Shown one piece after another: positions 52,951 to 62,634 of a DNA stretch of 64,000 bases (positions are counted from its first letter, which is position 1; each line of letters starts with the position of its first letter). The notes under the pieces are model-generated. The model was given only the letters and a program-made list of their open reading frames with translations, was not told the DNA's origin and did no database searches. The stretch is from positions 186,001 to 250,000 of the forward strand of contig NZ_CP060789.1 in assembly GCF_014489575.1 (NCBI RefSeq), given 5' to 3'. A program made the position numbers and the translations under genes. This DNA comes from Tessaracoccus defluvii (lineage in GTDB: Bacteria; Actinomycetota; Actinomycetes; Propionibacteriales; Propionibacteriaceae).

Positions 52951-54155
52951 GCGTGTGCTCCTACGTCGATCTTTCCGGTGACGGCGGCTGAGATGAGGGC
53001 GGCTCGGCGCTCACGGGCGAGGTCGGTGGCGCGCCGGGCGGCAGCCATGGCTGCATCGATTTTGGCTGCAGCCTGCTCGATGTAATCGACGATCGCTCGC
53101 TGTTCTTGCAATGGAGGTATGAGAATGGGGGCTGATGCAAGTGTGTCGCGGTTCAACTTCGGTATCGCTACACGCATCGAGCGCTCTGCGGCCCACTCCG
53201 TGAACCATTTTGACAACATTTGCCATTTGAGAAAGCGGTTGTCGAGGGTCTTGGGGGATATTCCCTCGATTGCGTACATATCTGCGCTGCAGAGGCAATT
53301 CTCGGGTGCCACAATGACCTTCGCCAAGGCGGGGCGGATCTTCGAGTAAACTACTTGCCCCTTCCTGACCGGATATTTCCCGCTTATGGCTGACTGCTCG
53401 CTGGCGGCGACAATTTCTCGCAATCGACCGGTGTCCGATTCTACATGGTTGGGAGCGATGAGAGGCAGGTCATTGAAGCGTGGGTCACTCGGCGCCAGCA
53501 GACCGCCCGTCACCCGTGCAACTCGGGAGAATCGATCAACTGACCAATGTGACGGGAATATCGTGACGGGTAGGCTTTGGTCCTCGACCATCGCGGCCAA
53601 GGCATCGATCCCACGTGTCACGGAGCGCGAAACCGTGGCGGCGCGGCGCTCGGTGAGGAGGGCGATGAGTTCCTCGTTCTTCGCGATGAACGCGTCGATC
53701 TGCGCCGTCTCCCGATCCAGGAAGTCCGCAATCGCTCGCCGCTCAGGCAATGGGGGGAGGGAGATCGGCGCCGCCTTGATGGCCGCGGAGGTCATGCTTG
53801 GGAGAGCTGTGTCCGTGGCCCATGCCCCGTAGGGCAACGTGGTTGCCCAATAGAAGGCGAATCGGGGCAGGAGAGCTCGCTCGTTGATGTGGGAATAGAA
53901 CATTGTGTCGACGGTCCAGAAGCGGCCATTGACATAGAGCGGCTTGTCGACTGTCCCTTTCCGTCCGAAGAGCACCGACTCGCCATCGAAGAGGTAGTCG
54001 GATGCTCGTCGGAACTCTCCGCCAGATCCGAACACGGGATATCCGCCCGTTTCAACCTCAACGGCCGAGTAGTCGGCCCCGTTCATCACTCTCGCGAACC
54101 GCCCGAACGTTGTTTGCCGCCAGTGTGTGGGTTGCGAAGCGTGGCTGATGCTCAC
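52947..54155 (-). CDS. hsdS: Type I restriction-modification specificity subunit HsdS
   Basis: A 402-aa DNA-recognition subunit with two target domains. Each ends in a conserved coiled-coil spacer: LPPLPERRAIADFLDRETAQIDAFIAKNEELIALLTERRAA (about residues 133-173) and IPPLQEQRAIVDYIEQAAAKIDAAMAAARRATDLARERRAALIS at the C-terminus. Base composition is lower in GC than the rest of the window, especially in the second target domain (53080-53560), consistent with horizontal origin. It overlaps hsdM and hsdR by ATGA, so the gene order is hsdM-hsdS-hsdR. Confidence 0.92.
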   Translation of the reverse strand: MSISHASQPTHWRQTTFGRFARVMNGADYSAVEVETGGYPVFGSGGEFRRASDYLFDGESVLFGRKGTVDKPLYVNGRFWTVDTMFYSHINERALLPRFAFYWATTLPYGAWATDTALPSMTSAAIKAAPISLPPLPERRAIADFLDRETAQIDAFIAKNEELIALLTERRAATVSRSVTRGIDALAAMVEDQSLPVTIFPSHWSVDRFSRVARVTGGLLAPSDPRFNDLPLIAPNHVESDTGRLREIVAASEQSAISGKYPVRKGQVVYSKIRPALAKVIVAPENCLCSADMYAIEGISPKTLDNRFLKWQMLSKWFTEWAAERSMRVAIPKLNRDTLASAPILIPPLQEQRAIVDYIEQAAAKIDAAMAAARRATDLARERRAALISAAVTGKIDVGAHA

Positions 54156-54661
54156 CGCTCGACCTCATCGAGCATCCTGCGGAGGTCGTTCATGACCGCC
54201 TCGAGGTCGCGGTCGATCTCCTCCAAGCTCCTGGGCGGCACGTACTTGTAGAAGTGGCGCGTGAAGGGGATCTCCGCCCCCTCCTTCGTCTTGGTGTGCT
54301 CGATCCAGGCGTCCGGGGCGTAGGGGAGGACCTCGCGGGTCAGGTAGTCGTCGACATCCTCATCCCAGGGCACGTTCTCCGTGTCGCGCAGCGACGTGTC
54401 GGGCTCGGCGTTGCCCTTGGAATCGGTGCAGACGTCCGCCTCGTCGTCGTGTTCGCCGAGCGCGGCGGTCAGGGCCTTGAGGATCGGCGCCGCGAGCTTC
54501 AGGCCCTGCTCAGCTGCAGAGGCCTTCAGCGCCTTGTGGAAGGCACTTCGGTTGGTCCAAGAAGTCTCGCTGAGCGCCTCGAGCGTGGACCGCAATCGGG
54601 CTGCATCGTCGTCGCCCAGCTTCTGCACTGGCTTCGTTTCGAGTACAGCCTCGATTGCGGG
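54152..54661 (-). pseudogene. hsdM: HsdM methyltransferase, C-terminal remnant
   Basis: About 168 codons of the HsdM tail remain (AIEAVLETKPVQKLGDDDAARLRSTLEALSETSWTNRSAFHKALKASAAEQGLKLAAPILKALTAALGEHDDEADVCTDSKGNAEPDTSLRDTENVPWDEDVDDYLTREVLPYAPDAWI ...). The N6-adenine methylase core (motif I FxGxG, NPPF/Y) is absent, cut at the IS110-like boundary next to a G10 run (54659-54668). With no methyltransferase the locus cannot modify DNA, and restriction would be expected to be lost or repressed as well. Confidence 0.85.
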
Positions 54662-54685
54662 GGGGGGGTGTCCCTATGGTGTCTG

Positions 54686-55485
54686 TCAAGCTGCGACGGC
54701 TGGTCTTGGCTGGTAGTAGGTCCCGTTGCGGAGCATGGCGTGGAGGACATCGACGCGTCGTCGGGCTAGGCAGATGATCGCGGCGTTGTGTTTCTTCCCA
54801 GCGGCGCGTTTCCGGTCGTAGTAGGCGCGTGAATCAGGATCGTGGAGGGCTGCGAAGGCCGAGAGGAACAGTGCTCGTTTGAGGTGTTTGTTCCCGTCGC
54901 GTGAGGGATGCTCTCCGCGGATGCTGGATCCGGATCGCCGGGTGACCGGGGCCAGGCCGGCGTAGGCCGCGAGATGGCCTGCGGTGGGGAATGCTGTGCC
55001 GTCGCCGATGTCGAGGAGGAGTCTGGCTGCGGTCCTGATGCCGACTCCGGGCATTGACATCAGGAGCTGGGAAAGAGGGTTCGCATCGAGGGCCTCCTCG
55101 ACTTGTTTGGCGGCCTCAGCGCGCTGCGTGAGCAGGCCCTGGAGTTGGGCTGCGAGCTGGGGCAAGACCAGCTCGGCTGGCCGGGTGCCGGGGACGGTCA
55201 CGGTTTGCTCTGTCAGGGCCTTCACGATGGCCTCGACAAGGCGCTCGTGCATGCGTGGCGCCAGCGCTTTGGCGGTGGTGGTGAGACGGCGCCTACCGGC
55301 GTCGGCGAGTCCGGTGGGGCCGCAGTACTTGGCCAGTAGGGCCAGCACTGCGGGGTGGCTGATGTTGCCGCCGATGGCGCGTTCGAGCGCGGGGTGGATC
55401 TGGGTCAGGAGGCCGCGGATCCGGTTGGAGACGCGGTTGACTTCGCCCGCGAGGTCGTCGTCGAACCCGACGATCACTTCTAGGT
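54686..55485 (-). pseudogene. IS110-family transposase, N-terminally truncated
   Basis: The C-terminal half of an IS110 recombinase is clear: LEVIVGFDDDLAGEVNRVSNRIRGLLTQIHPALERAIG ... LLMSMPGVGIRTAARLLLDIGDGTAFPTAGHLAAYAGLAPVTRRSGSSIRGEHPSRDGNKHLKRALFLSAFAALHDPDSRAYYDRKRAAGKKHNAAIICLARRRVDVLHAMLRNG, with the conserved catalytic Ser region (SGSSIRG). The DEDD RuvC-like N-terminal domain is missing. The cut at about 55485 joins it head to head with the sulfatase remnant, so the element is dead. Confidence 0.85.
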
Positions 55486-56110
55486 CAACCGCCTCATGGA
55501 GGTGCTGAGCGATTTCGGACTCCGCGAGAACACGGCGGTGCTCTTCGTCTCCGACCACGGCGACATGATGGGCGACCCCTATTTCTACCGCAAGACGGTC
55601 GGGTACGAGGGCAGCGCCCGCGTGCCGTTCCTCGTCCGCCTGCCCGGGGGCCGAGCGGTTCGTCCGAGGGTGGATGAGGTGGTCGAGTTACGAGACATCA
55701 TGCCCACGGTCCTCGACTTCGCTGGGGTGCCCATCCCTGCAGGCGTTGACGGCGTCAGCGTGCTGCCGCTGATGCAGGACGCAGAAGTGACGTGGCGCTC
55801 GGAAATCCACGGTGAACACGTCGCGGAGGTCTTAGGCAACCAGTCGATGCATTGGGTCACAGACGGCAGGAGGAAGTTCATCTGGTTCTCCGGCTCCGGC
55901 ATGGAGCAGTTCTTCGACCTGGACGGCGATCCCACGGAATCGCGGAACCTGATCCACCAGCCGGACCGGGCCGAAGAGGTCGCGGGCTGGAGGAACAGGC
56001 TCGTGGCGCATCTGGATGGCCGGGAGGAGGGGTTCGTCAGCGACGGCAGACTCGTCGCCGACCGGCCGGTCCAGACCGAGATGTCGTGGGTCCGGGCACT
56101 CCTGGGCTGA
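55486..56110 (+). pseudogene. Sulfatase, C-terminal remnant
   Basis: About 207 codons of a type I sulfatase remain: RLMEVLSDFGLRENTAVLFVSDHGDMMGDPYFYRKTVGYEGSARVPFLVRLPGGRAVRPRVDEVVELRDIMPTVLDFAGVPIPAGVDGVSVLPLM ... QFFDLDGDPTESRNLIHQP. SDHGD carries metal ligands of the active site, but the N-terminal half with the CxPSR formylglycine site is gone. It lies next to the fucosidase and probably belonged to the same glycan locus. Confidence 0.82.
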
Positions 56111-56121
56111 GGCGTCGGGGC

Positions 56122-58613
56122 TCAGGCCACAGTCCAGCCGTGCTCCCTCTTGGACGCGAACCTCTCTTCGAGCGATCTGCCTCCCACGGTGGGGGCTGCA
56201 CCCTGCCCCCAGGACTCCACGCGGATAGGTTGATCAGGCGTGCCGTATCCCCAGAGCACGACGTCGGCGTCGGGGGTGTCGGTGCCGGAGCGGAACCGCA
56301 GCACGGCGCCGGTTGCCAGTTCCACGTCCCGGAGCTGCTCCATCGAGGCGATCGGACGTTCAACCGAGCCGTCTCCCGCGTGGCTGACCGATCCGTCGAT
56401 GTGGACCTCCCGTGCCTTGCCCGGGTCTGATGCCAACTGCTCCCACAGGTGGATCGCCGCAATCGTGTAGCTGCCGCGCGACGATGTCACGCGGACCCGC
56501 CAGCGTTGGGCCGTCACGGGCTCGTCGAGTGTGACGATGCGGTGCGCCCCGATGGTGCCCCCCCGTGCCACCTCGCGCCAGCCGTCCCCCTCATCGCACT
56601 CCACGATGAACAGGCGCACCGTCTGTCCTGCCCCGAGGATCTCCTCGCTCAGCCCGACGCGGCTGATCTGTCTGGGCTCGCCGAGGTCGAGTTCGATCCA
56701 GGGGTGCTCGTCGGCCGTGAAGGAGTGGCCTTTCCTGAGGTTGCCGTTGGTCATCGTCGCGACCACGGAGCCCTCCACGATGGCGTCGCGACCCAACGCG
56801 TGGTCCAGCGTGAATGCCTTGCGCCGCTCCGCCGCGAAGCCCTCCACGCTCGCCACCACGTCGGCGGAGAACTGTCCCGAGACGGTTGGGGGCACGTTCA
56901 CCAGCATCACCGAATTGCGACCGTACGTCTGTTCGTAGTGCCGCAGCAACGTCAGTGGGGCCTTGGGGACGTCGTCGGGGTGCGCGAACCACCCGGCAGT
57001 GATGCGCATGTCGGACTCCGTCGGCCACCAGTGCAGCCTGTCAGCGCCGCCCGAGCGGACGGCGTCGACGAGTTGCTGGTCGGATCCGAGATCCGCGGAG
57101 AAGTGACCCTGCTGGACCGGCGAGATGGCCCCCCCGTCGCCGGCGTCGGTGATCGCGACGCTGGCCCATTCGTCCTGGCGTGCCACCCCGCTCTCGTTGC
57201 CGACCCAGCGGATGGCGCGCCCTCCGACGGCGATGTTGGCGCCCGGCTGGAGTTGGTGGATCATGTCGTAGAACGCGGCGTAGTCGTAGTGTTCGGTAGC
57301 GCCTGTGTTGCCTTGGCGCCATCGAACCAGACCTCGTGCACAGTGCCGTACTCGGTGAGGATCTCGTAGAGGGTGTTGAGGAAAAGCGCGCCGTAGTCGG
57401 TGGCATGGTACTCGAACGTCTGCAACTCCTGACCGGCCCGGTCGTCGTCGGCCGTGAGCGTGGGGATGGTCCGAGGACTGCGCTGCGACCCGTTGCCGAA
57501 CGTGCCCTGCAACTCCGCGTTGGAGTCGGCGGGGGACAGGTAGAAGCCCACCTTCATGCCGTAACGATGGGCCGCTTCGACGAACAGGCGCGCGATGTCG
57601 CCGCCACCGGAGGCCCAGGAGCTCGCCTTTACGGAGTGGTCGGTGTATCGGCTCGGCCACAGGCAGAAGCCGTCATGGTGCTTGAGCGTGATCACTGTGG
57701 TGCGGAAGCCCGCGTCACGCAGCACCCTTACCCAGGCGTCGGGGTCGATGTCGGAGGGGAGGAACCGGCCCGGGTCCTCGGTGCCGTGGCCCCACTCCTG
57801 GTCGTAGAACGCGTTGATGCCGAAGTGGATGAAGGCGGTCAGACCCTCCTGTTGCCAGACGGCCTGCTCGGGTGTCGGTCTCAGCAGTGATGCCTTGTGG
57901 ATGATGGCGGCGGGGGAGTCGCTCGGGCTCACGTTCTGGTAGTTGGCCGGGTGGAGTCCGGCAAGGTCGGCGGCCTCCGTGGCAGTGAGCTCGGTCTCGA
58001 CGTCGATAACCGGAGTCGTAGGTTGCCAGCGCCACTCGGAGGACGCGACGGCCACGCGTACACCGTGGACCTCGCCGACGAGCCCTGAAGCGCCCTCGAA
58101 GTCGCTGCCGAAGCTGAACAGCGCCTGATCCGAAACCGGGCCGAACTCCAGGTACCCCATGTCCCGGCCGTCGAGACGGGCCTCCATCTGCACGGAACCT
58201 TCGTCGCTCCGGATGATCCGCACCGACAGCGTGTGGTGGGTATCGACGCCGAACACGTCCTCGCCGCCGGGCCAGCCGTGCCATTCGCCGCGGGCCCACA
58301 GCATCAGGTTCAGGTGATGCACACCCAGCGTCACTCCGGAGCTTGTGATCAGGACCGCAGGGCTGACCGTCGGCTGGTCAAGTGCGAAGCGCAGTTCAAC
58401 GGTCGAACCCTCGGGCTGCGCAGCGGCAGGCTCAAAAAGCAGACCCCCGTCGCCGGCCAGCCTCACGCCGGACACGGACTGCTCCTCGGCTCCGGTGATG
58501 GGGCGCAGCGTGCCCCGCATCACCTCCCCGGCCTGGGTGGTGTATTGCTTGCCCTTCACCAGCGAACCGGCGAACTCCACCTGCAACAGGTCCGGCTGTT
58601 CCCGTCTTTCCAT
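56122..58613 (-). CDS. GH29 alpha-L-fucosidase with LamG-like and F5/8C domains (one apparent frameshift)
   Basis: Removes terminal alpha-L-fucose. Reconstructed length is about 830 aa: residues 1-195 a LamG/concanavalin-like domain, 215-560 the GH29 barrel (FIHFGINAFYDQEWGHGTEDPGRFLPSDIDPDAWVRVLRDAGFRTTVITLKHHDGFCLWPSRYTDHSV; nucleophile in EVWFDGAKA), then an F5/8 type C carbohydrate-binding region (HPWIELDLGEPRQISRVGLSEEI). No signal peptide, so action is cytosolic on imported sugars. The frame breaks near 57295; one added base gives GAKATGATEHYDY. ATG 58613 follows AAGGAG. It is divergent from the sugar importer. Confidence 0.85.
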
Positions 58614-58695
58614 CTCGGCTCCTTCGGTTTTGGGGCTTCCTCGGCCTCTTGAAGCGGACTATAGTGGGCCCGTTGGCGAGACGTCACACCATTTG

Positions 58696-58709
58696 TGTTA
58701 GCGTTAGCA
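58696..58709. promoter_or_regulatory. LacI/CcpA-type operator between fucosidase and importer
   Basis: TGTTAGCGTTAGCA fits the LacI-family cre pattern TG..A.CG.T..CA with the central CG. It lies 83 bp upstream of the fucosidase start and about 100 bp upstream of the first permease, well placed to control both directions. A related half-site (GTGCTAACAC) occurs at 62593-62602, just before the second sulfatase. Confidence 0.7.
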
Positions 58710-58810
58710 CCATTGGCCGCAGGCCTCGCCGGGACGACCGAAGTTGTGAGTCCCGAAGAACGATCGATGACGGTGGGTCAAGGGCCAGCCCCGCCGGGAG
58801 AGGAGTCGAG

Positions 58811-59727
58811 TTGGCCGCCAAGAGCCGAACGGCAAACCGCATCACCGAGACCAGAGGGGACAAGCGCCTCAACGTCACGCTTCTGGTAGTCCTCGGGCAT
58901 TCTCGGTGTCGGTGTTGTACCCGCTGATCTACGTCATAAGCGCGTCCCTGTCGGAGACGTCGGCGGTCACCTCTGGCGAGGTCTGGCTGTTCCCAATCGG
59001 ATTCTCGACGAACGCGTACACGGCGGTCTTCGAGTCGCCGCTGCTGTTTCGTAGCATCCTGAACTCGTTGTTTTACGCCGGGATGGTGATCGCCATCGGC
59101 ACGTTCGCGACGATGGCGGGGGGCTACGCGCTGTCGCGGCGCGACCTGCCTGGCAGGAACCTCCTCACGTTCGCGTTCATGATCACCATGCTGTTCAGCG
59201 GCGGCATGATTCCCACCTACTTGGTCGTGCGCGATCTCGGGCTGCTCAACACCGTGTGGTCCATGATCCTTCCGGGCGCGGTCAGCGTGTGGCAGTTGAT
59301 CATCTCGCGTGCGTTCTTCTCCCAGACCATCCCGCATGAGCTCTTGGAGAGCGCCAAGATGGACGGCGCCTCCGACTTCACGTTCTTCTTCAAGGTCGTG
59401 TTGCCGCTCTCGGTGCCAGTCCTTGCCGTCAACATGCTGCTCTACGGCGTCACCACCTGGAACGCCTTCTTTAACGGCCTGATCTACTTGACCGACGAGG
59501 AGTTGTACCCGCTGCAGCTGGCCATGCGAAACATCCTCGTCCAGAACACCTTCGACCCGGCGAAGATGGCGGGCGTGGACCCGACGAAGATCGCCGAGAT
59601 GCAGGCCATCGCCGGCAAGCTCAAGTACGCGCTGATCGTGATCGCGTCGATCCCGCCGCTGTTGGCATACCCGTTCGTCCAGAAGCACTTCGTCAAGGGC
59701 ATGATGATCGGCTCGGTGAAGGGATGA
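58811..59727 (+). pseudogene. Sugar ABC transporter permease (LplC-like), one apparent frameshift
   Basis: TTG 58811 follows GGGAGAGGAG and reads AAKSRTANRITETRGDKRLNVTLLVVLG, then the frame moves by one lost base near 58893, and continues VSVLYPLIYVISASLSETSAVTSGEVWLFPIGFSTNAYTAVFE ... to 59727. The EAA loop is ELLESAKMDGASDFTFFFKVVLPLS. It forms the CUT1/LplC class of permeases for complex oligosaccharides (compare alginate and polysaccharide importers). It pairs with the downstream permease, overlapping it by ATGA. Likely live if the base loss is an error. Confidence 0.8.
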
Positions 59728-60731
59728 CCCAGATGTTAAACACCAACGACGGCACCGCATCCACGGACAGTGCGCACAAGGGAGGAGCCGCCTCCGGGAG
59801 CACCATCCGGAGCAACAGGCCGGTTCCCCTCCTGAAGCGGATGGCCAGAAGCTGGCAGCTGTACGTCCTGTTGCTGCCGAGCCTGATCTGGCTCGTCCTG
59901 TTTGCCTACCTGCCGATGTACGGCCTGCAGATCGCCTTCAGGGAGTTCAACCCCATGCAGGGCATCATCGACAGCCCATGGGTGGGCCTTGCCCAGTTCG
60001 AGAGGTTCTTCGAGTCCAACAACTTCGTGCCGCTGTTGTGGAACACGATCGCGCTGGCGCTCTACGAACTGATCGCGGGATTCCCGATTCCGATCGTCCT
60101 GGCACTCGCACTGAACGCCCTTCGCCAGAAGTACCTCAGCCGTTCAGTGCAGCTGATCACCTATGCACCGAACTTCCTGTCCGTGGTCGTCGTGGTCGGC
60201 ATCCTCATGATGATCCTGGACCCCCAGATCGGCGTGGTGCACCAAGTGGCTGGCGCGCTCGGGATCGATGCGCCGCAGTTCCTCACGGATCCGGGATGGT
60301 TCCGCCACATCTTCGTCTGGTCCGGCATCTGGCAGACCGCCGGGTTCTCCGCCATCATGTACCTCGCCGCTCTCAGTTCCGTACCCCCGGAACTCCACGA
60401 GGCCGCCAAGGTCGACGGCGCGTCCCTGTTCCGCCGCATGATCCACATCGACCTGCCGTCGATCATGCCGATCGCCGTGATCCTGTTGATCCTCAGTGTC
60501 GGCAACATCCTGAACACCGGTTTCGAGAAGGTCCTGCTCCTGCAGAACCCCCTGAACCTCACCGTGTCGCAGGTGATCGACACCTACGTCTACGAGGTGG
60601 GCCTCAAGTCACCGATACCCCAGTTCAGCTATGCCACCGCGATCGGGCTGTTCAAGTCGGTTGTCGGCCTCATCCTCTTGTTGGCGGTCAACTTCTTCGC
60701 CAACAAGACCACCAAGAGCGGTCTCTTCTGA
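59724..60731 (+). CDS. Sugar ABC transporter permease (LplB-like)
   Basis: A 335-aa membrane protein: helices include LYVLLLPSLIWLVLFAYLPMYGLQIAF, LWNTIALALYELIAGFPIPIVLALALNAL, LSVVVVVGILMMIL, and the EAA loop ELHEAAKVDGASLFRRMIHIDLPSI. This is the LplB/YtcP class that works with an LplC-type partner and a large lipoprotein receptor for oligosaccharides. It overlaps the upstream permease and is followed by the receptor gene; the ATPase is not in the cluster and is probably a shared MsmK-type protein. Confidence 0.93.
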   Translation: MTQMLNTNDGTASTDSAHKGGAASGSTIRSNRPVPLLKRMARSWQLYVLLLPSLIWLVLFAYLPMYGLQIAFREFNPMQGIIDSPWVGLAQFERFFESNNFVPLLWNTIALALYELIAGFPIPIVLALALNALRQKYLSRSVQLITYAPNFLSVVVVVGILMMILDPQIGVVHQVAGALGIDAPQFLTDPGWFRHIFVWSGIWQTAGFSAIMYLAALSSVPPELHEAAKVDGASLFRRMIHIDLPSIMPIAVILLILSVGNILNTGFEKVLLLQNPLNLTVSQVIDTYVYEVGLKSPIPQFSYATAIGLFKSVVGLILLLAVNFFANKTTKSGLF

Positions 60732-60787
60732 GTCGGCGCACCATTCCAGCTCCCAAGTCTGTATCCCCAATGAAAGGTTCGAAGTCT

Positions 60788-62542
60788 ATGTCCGAGCACA
60801 TCCTGCCGAAGGCGGCAGTTTCCAGGCGCTCCCTCCTGACGGGCGGGCTTGGCGTCACAGCCATGGTCGGCCTGTCCGCCTGTGGTGCAAGCGGCTCCAA
60901 CACGCCCACCACCGCGGCGTCCACTGCTGGTGGTTACGTCCCGGGGAGCGCGCAACTGAAGGTCGAACTCGGCAAGGAGTTGACCGGTGTCCTCTATCCC
61001 GACGGCTACGTCGGGCCCAGGGCCCGCGCTGCCGAGAAGTTCGCTGACGGCCAGACCACATACAGGGTGGTCGCGCGTAGCTTCGTCGGTCAGGACGTCG
61101 CCGGGGTCAACGCCTTCTCCAAGCATCTGGAGGAGGCCACCGGCGTCAAGGTGCAATACGAGATCGTTCCCGCAGGCGACGACGGCGCACCCAAGCTGAA
61201 CGCCATGATGTCCTCGGGTGACCTTCCTGATGCGTTCATGACGGGTGCCCCGTGGATGGGCGGCTTCACCCGCTCCCAGCTCTGGACGTACGGGCAGCAG
61301 GGGATGTTTCTACCCCTGGATGAGCTGATCGACCAGTATGCCCCAGAGTTGGTGAACCTCTTCAGTCAGTTCCCGGAATTGCGCAAGGTCATGACCGCCC
61401 CCGACGGGAAGATGTATGCGTTCCCATCGATCAACCAGTGCTTCCACTGCGCTTCGAGCGGGCAGCGCACCTGGATCCACACCCCCTCGGCCGAGGCCGT
61501 CGGTGTCACGGGGGAGAGCGTCTCCACTCTTGAGGATTTCGAGGCGTTGCTCAGGGAGTTCAAGACCATGGGCATGATCCCCATGAGCGGTTACATCGAT
61601 TTCCCCCCGATGTCGCTCATCGAGGCGGCCTACCTCAACGTCGGCGAAGATCGGCTGCGGCGCAAGGACGGCCAGATCTCATACACCCCGATCGAGGAGG
61701 CGTGGCGCGAGGCGATGATCACCACGAACCGGCTGGTCAAGGAGGGTTTGCTGGATCGCAACGGCTTCAGCCAGACCAAGGAACAGTTCACGCGGCTGGC
61801 GATGGACCCGGCGGGCACCCGGGTGGCCGTCCTGCCCGGTGGGTCCCAAGGCGAGTTCGCCGAGGTCAACTTCAGCGACCCCAACGCCAGGTTCCGCGAG
61901 TTCGAGCCGCTGAAGCCCTTCACCGGACCTGATGGCAACGCCTACATCGCCTGGAGGTACAATCCCGGTCACAACGTCGGTCTCGTCCTGACCAGCAAGA
62001 CGCGCAACCCAGAGGAACTCATCCGCTGGGCCGACTACCAGACGGGCCTAGTCTCGACGCTCACCATGCGGCTGGGCGCACTCGACGAACACTGGGTATG
62101 GGCGGCCGAGGGCGACACGGGCATTGACGACCGCCAGGCTGTCTACAAGAAGACCGCAACCCCAAGCGACGAGAACGACGTCTGGTGGGAGATGGGTCCC
62201 TACAACTTGGTGATGGACGTCCGCCATGGGGAGTTGGTCGACGAGGCGACCTCGATCGAGCCCGCCCTCTACCGTGCCGGCAAGATGTACGAGCCCTTCG
62301 CCGCACCGGAGGAGGAGTACTTCCTGGAGCCGTTCTTCACGGTCGAGCAGGCCGCCCAGGTGGGCGAGTTGAAGGTGAACCTCGACAACGCGTTCAAACA
62401 GGGCCGGGCCAACCTCGCCCTCGGCAACGCTGACCCGACCAACGACAAGGACTGGGAGAACTACGTGAACTCGATGAAGAGTGCGGGTCTGGACCGCTAC
62501 CTTGAGATCCTCAAGGCCGCGGACGACGCCGCCAACGGCTGA
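60788..62542 (+). CDS. Oligosaccharide-binding lipoprotein (LplA/LipO-type)
   Basis: A 584-aa extracellular receptor. The ATG at 60788 is preferred over 60770 because AAAGG precedes it and a twin-Arg-like lipoprotein signal follows ([21 protein letters not shown], lipobox LSAC). The mature protein is an extracellular type 1 solute-binding fold ([65 protein letters not shown] ... YWGLYNPDK-like [13 protein letters not shown]). The size places it with receptors for large or charged glycans. It probably captures sulfated fucosylated oligosaccharides, by context. Confidence 0.88.
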   Translation: MSEHILPKAAVSRRSLLTGGLGVTAMVGLSACGASGSNTPTTAASTAGGYVPGSAQLKVELGKELTGVLYPDGYVGPRARAAEKFADGQTTYRVVARSFVGQDVAGVNAFSKHLEEATGVKVQYEIVPAGDDGAPKLNAMMSSGDLPDAFMTGAPWMGGFTRSQLWTYGQQGMFLPLDELIDQYAPELVNLFSQFPELRKVMTAPDGKMYAFPSINQCFHCASSGQRTWIHTPSAEAVGVTGESVSTLEDFEALLREFKTMGMIPMSGYIDFPPMSLIEAAYLNVGEDRLRRKDGQISYTPIEEAWREAMITTNRLVKEGLLDRNGFSQTKEQFTRLAMDPAGTRVAVLPGGSQGEFAEVNFSDPNARFREFEPLKPFTGPDGNAYIAWRYNPGHNVGLVLTSKTRNPEELIRWADYQTGLVSTLTMRLGALDEHWVWAAEGDTGIDDRQAVYKKTATPSDENDVWWEMGPYNLVMDVRHGELVDEATSIEPALYRAGKMYEPFAAPEEEYFLEPFFTVEQAAQVGELKVNLDNAFKQGRANLALGNADPTNDKDWENYVNSMKSAGLDRYLEILKAADDAANG

Positions 62543-62634
62543 TCCGGCACGCACTCACCCTGCACCCACAGGCGCCACGCGGGCGTCTGTGGGTGCTAAC
62601 ACTTCCAACGCCGACCGCGTCACAAGGAGTCACC

